From NCBI RefSeq assembly GCF_002095435.2, contig NZ_MJEJ02000046.1, positions 155,438 to 219,437 on the forward strand: a stretch of 64,000 nucleotides of DNA, given 5' to 3'. The stretch comes from Williamsia sp. 1138. Its GTDB lineage: Bacteria > Actinomycetota > Actinomycetes > Mycobacteriales > Mycobacteriaceae. Each line of letters opens with the position of its first letter. The stretch's first letter is position 1. Below are positions 62,798 through 64,000 of this stretch, in pieces. The translations under genes and the position numbers were made by a program. The notes under the pieces were generated by a model. The model was not told the DNA's origin and did no database searches. It was given only the letters and a program-made list of their open reading frames with translations.

Positions 62798-62821
62798 GTT
62801 ACTCGGGAGTAACTTACGTTA
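62798..62821. promoter_or_regulatory. Palindromic site in the mceG promoter region
   Basis: GTTACTC-GG-GAGTAAC (62798-62813) is a perfect inverted repeat, and TAAC-TTAC-GTTA (62810-62821) overlaps its right end. On the minus strand the overlap contains TAACGT, which fits a mycobacterial TANNNT -10 box, about 200 bases before mceG. A TetR- or GntR-type repressor is the usual kind at mce promoters. Of the 400-base gap 62620-63019, the rest holds only this region, a GC-rich stretch and the rplL terminator; I see no gene. Confidence 0.5.
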
Positions 62822-62960
62822 TGCCCAAAAGTTTTTTTCGCGCCCTGATCTTGATCGGTACGAAAACCTACTAGCCGGTAACCTCCGGGGGCAACTGGGC
62901 CCCTGAGCGGGCCTGTGCGGGCGGCGTCCGGGGCCGCCTATATAGAGGCCCCGAGACAGC

Positions 62961-62994
62961 ACGATGGCCCGCAGCAAACGCTGCGGGCCATCGT
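62961..62994 (-). terminator. Hairpin terminator after rplL
   Basis: A perfect 15-base stem (ACGATGGCCCGCAGC and complement) with an AAAC loop, 25 bases past the rplL stop. It separates ribosomal-protein and mce transcription. There is no strong U-run. Confidence 0.75.
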
Positions 62995-63019
62995 GGAGAG
63001 TAGAGCGAAGAAAACGGTC

Positions 63020-63403
63020 TTACTTGACCGAAACCTTGGCGCCGGCCTCTTCGAGCTTGGTCTTGGCTGCCTCGGCGGCATCCTTGTCGATCTTCTCGAG
63101 GATCGCCTTGGGAGCGGACTCGACGAGATCCTTGGCTTCCTTCAGACCCAGTCCGGAGACGACCTCGCGGACGACCTTGATGACCTGGATCTTCTTGTCG
63201 CCGGCCGACTCGAGCACGACGTCGAACTCGTCCTGCTCGACAGCAGCTTCAGCAGCGGCCGGTGCACCGGCAGCGGCGACGGCGACGGGAGCAGCAGCGG
63301 TGACCTCGAAGACCTCTTCGAACTTCTTCACGAAGTCGCTGAGTTCCAGCAGGGTCAATTCCTTGAACTGATCGATGAGCTCGTCAGCGGAGAGCTTTGC
63401 CAT
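63020..63403 (-). CDS. rplL: 50S ribosomal protein L7/L12
   Basis: The 127-residue stalk protein that recruits translation factors to the ribosome. The N-terminal dimer domain [29 protein letters not shown], the Ala/Val hinge ([19 protein letters not shown]), and the C-terminal domain [42 protein letters not shown] are all standard. It follows rplJ by 63 bases in the normal rplJ-rplL unit. Unlike many bacteria, rpoB is not next in line; the mce operon intervenes. Confidence 0.98.
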   Translation of the reverse strand: MAKLSADELIDQFKELTLLELSDFVKKFEEVFEVTAAAPVAVAAAGAPAAAEAAVEQDEFDVVLESAGDKKIQVIKVVREVVSGLGLKEAKDLVESAPKAILEKIDKDAAEAAKTKLEEAGAKVSVK

Positions 63404-63466
63404 GTGGGCAATCCTTTCGTTCTTTCCTCGGTCGCAAGGTGACGCGACCAGGGAGGTGTGGGGGTT

Positions 63467-64000
63467 TTATTCGGCCGCTTCTGCGGGTGCGACCGCGGCT
63501 TCTTCGCCGCCGGAGGCAGCTTTCTTTTCCTGCAGTGCGGCCGCAAGACGTGCGACCTGGGAAGCGGGCTGGTTGAACAGACCCGCAGCCTTTGCCAAGT
63601 TGCCCTTCATGGCACCGGCGAGCTTTGCAAGGAGCACCTCACGGGTTTCGAGGTCAGCGATCTGATTGACCTCGTCCACGGACAGCGCGCGGCCGTCCAT
63701 GAATCCGCCCTTGATGATGAGGGCCTTGTTGTCCTTGGCGAAGTTCTTGATCGCCTTGGCCGCCACGACGGGTTCACCTTCGATGAAGGCAATCGCGGTG
63801 GGACCAGTGAACAGCTCGTCCAGACCGGCCACGCCCGCATCAGCAGCAGCGCGCTTGACCAGGGTGTTCTTGGCGACGGAGTAAACAGCACCTTCGCCCA
63901 GTGAGCGACGCAGCTCCGAGATCTGCTTGACGGTCAGACCACGGTATTCCGTGACGACTGCCGCAGTGGCTCCCTTGAACTGCTCGGTGATCTCCGCAAC
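63467..64000 (-). CDS. rplJ: 50S ribosomal protein L10 (N-terminal end outside the window)
   Basis: The frame stays open to the window edge at 64000 and gives about 177 residues, starting within the N-terminal domain ([34 protein letters not shown]). The centre [41 protein letters not shown] and C-terminal helices [27 protein letters not shown] are typical L10, the stalk base that holds L7/L12. Only the first few residues and the usual L10-binding leader are missing. A start near 63832 in the same frame is internal and not used. Confidence 0.97.
   Translation of the reverse strand, partial: VAEITEQFKGATAAVVTEYRGLTVKQISELRRSLGEGAVYSVAKNTLVKRAAADAGVAGLDELFTGPTAIAFIEGEPVVAAKAIKNFAKDNKALIIKGGFMDGRALSVDEVNQIADLETREVLLAKLAGAMKGNLAKAAGLFNQPASQVARLAAALQEKKAASGGEEAAVAPAEAAE

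Noticed and set aside
1..64000. CRISPR arrays, tRNA genes, insertion sequences or prophage
   Set aside because: No regularly spaced direct repeats, cloverleaf-like genes, transposase or integrase frames were found on reading through; the only repeated elements are the palindromes listed.

Overview
The window is high-GC actinobacterial chromosome, most likely from a mycolate-producing genus of the Mycobacteriales such as Gordonia, Williamsia or Rhodococcus. The evidence is a complete yrbE/mce lipid-import operon with its MceG ATPase, an rpoB with a probable TTG start as in mycobacteria, the mmsA / acyl-CoA dehydrogenase / mmsB gene order of mycobacteria, a DinB2-type polymerase, a KstR-type operator, and several Mycobacteriales-type orphan families. 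There is no rRNA gene, tRNA, CRISPR array, transposase or phage gene. The genus cannot be fixed from this sequence alone.

Layout. 0-10 kb: an AurF-like diiron oxygenase coupled to a truncated gene, a divergent MarR regulator, an HsaA-like flavin monooxygenase under a KstR-consensus operator, prsA, an aldehyde dehydrogenase, and the valine/isobutyrate operon (mmsA, acyl-CoA dehydrogenase, mmsB). 10-27 kb: mostly single housekeeping or accessory genes. These are a MORN-repeat protein, a flavodoxin, a GlcD-type FAD oxidase, a lipoprotein, a Lpd-like flavoprotein, two tandem DMT transporters, phosphoketolase, a LysR/serine-hydrolase pair, a penicillin-binding lipoprotein, SixA, an amidotransferase, a secreted lipase and a DinB2-like polymerase. 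27.4-37.8 kb: a two-armed cluster around an IclR regulator that looks like uptake and oxygenolytic cleavage of an organosulfur compound (two SsuA-like binding proteins, two TauD-like dioxygenases, an ABC ATPase and permease, an LLM flavin monooxygenase, an MFS transporter and an atypical SDR). 37.8-42.9 kb: a D-aminoacylase-type amidohydrolase with a SnoaL-like protein, a ferredoxin-reductase-like flavoprotein, a VOC protein, and an AbiEi/nuclease-like gene flanked by two copies of a nested palindromic repeat. 43-64 kb, all on the minus strand: rplJ-rplL, then mceG-yrbEA-yrbEB-mceABCDEF with two Mce-associated membrane proteins, then rpoB-rpoC.

How genes work together. The mce block encodes a complete importer: ATPase, two permeases, six periplasmic-side Mce subunits including the lipoprotein MceE, and two accessory membrane proteins. 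It sits directly beside its ATPase gene. The mms operon takes isobutyryl-CoA-level intermediates of valine degradation to propionyl-CoA. The sulfonate-type cluster has uptake plus two cleavage chemistries (2-oxoglutarate/Fe and FMNH2/O2), but no flavin reductase is visible nearby.

No wholly new multi-gene system can be proved from sequence alone. The best leads are the repeat-flanked AbiEi/nuclease-like gene, the two-armed sulfur cluster with its shared operator-like motif, the Gln at the steric-gate position of the DinB2-like polymerase, and the SDR without a YxxxK motif.
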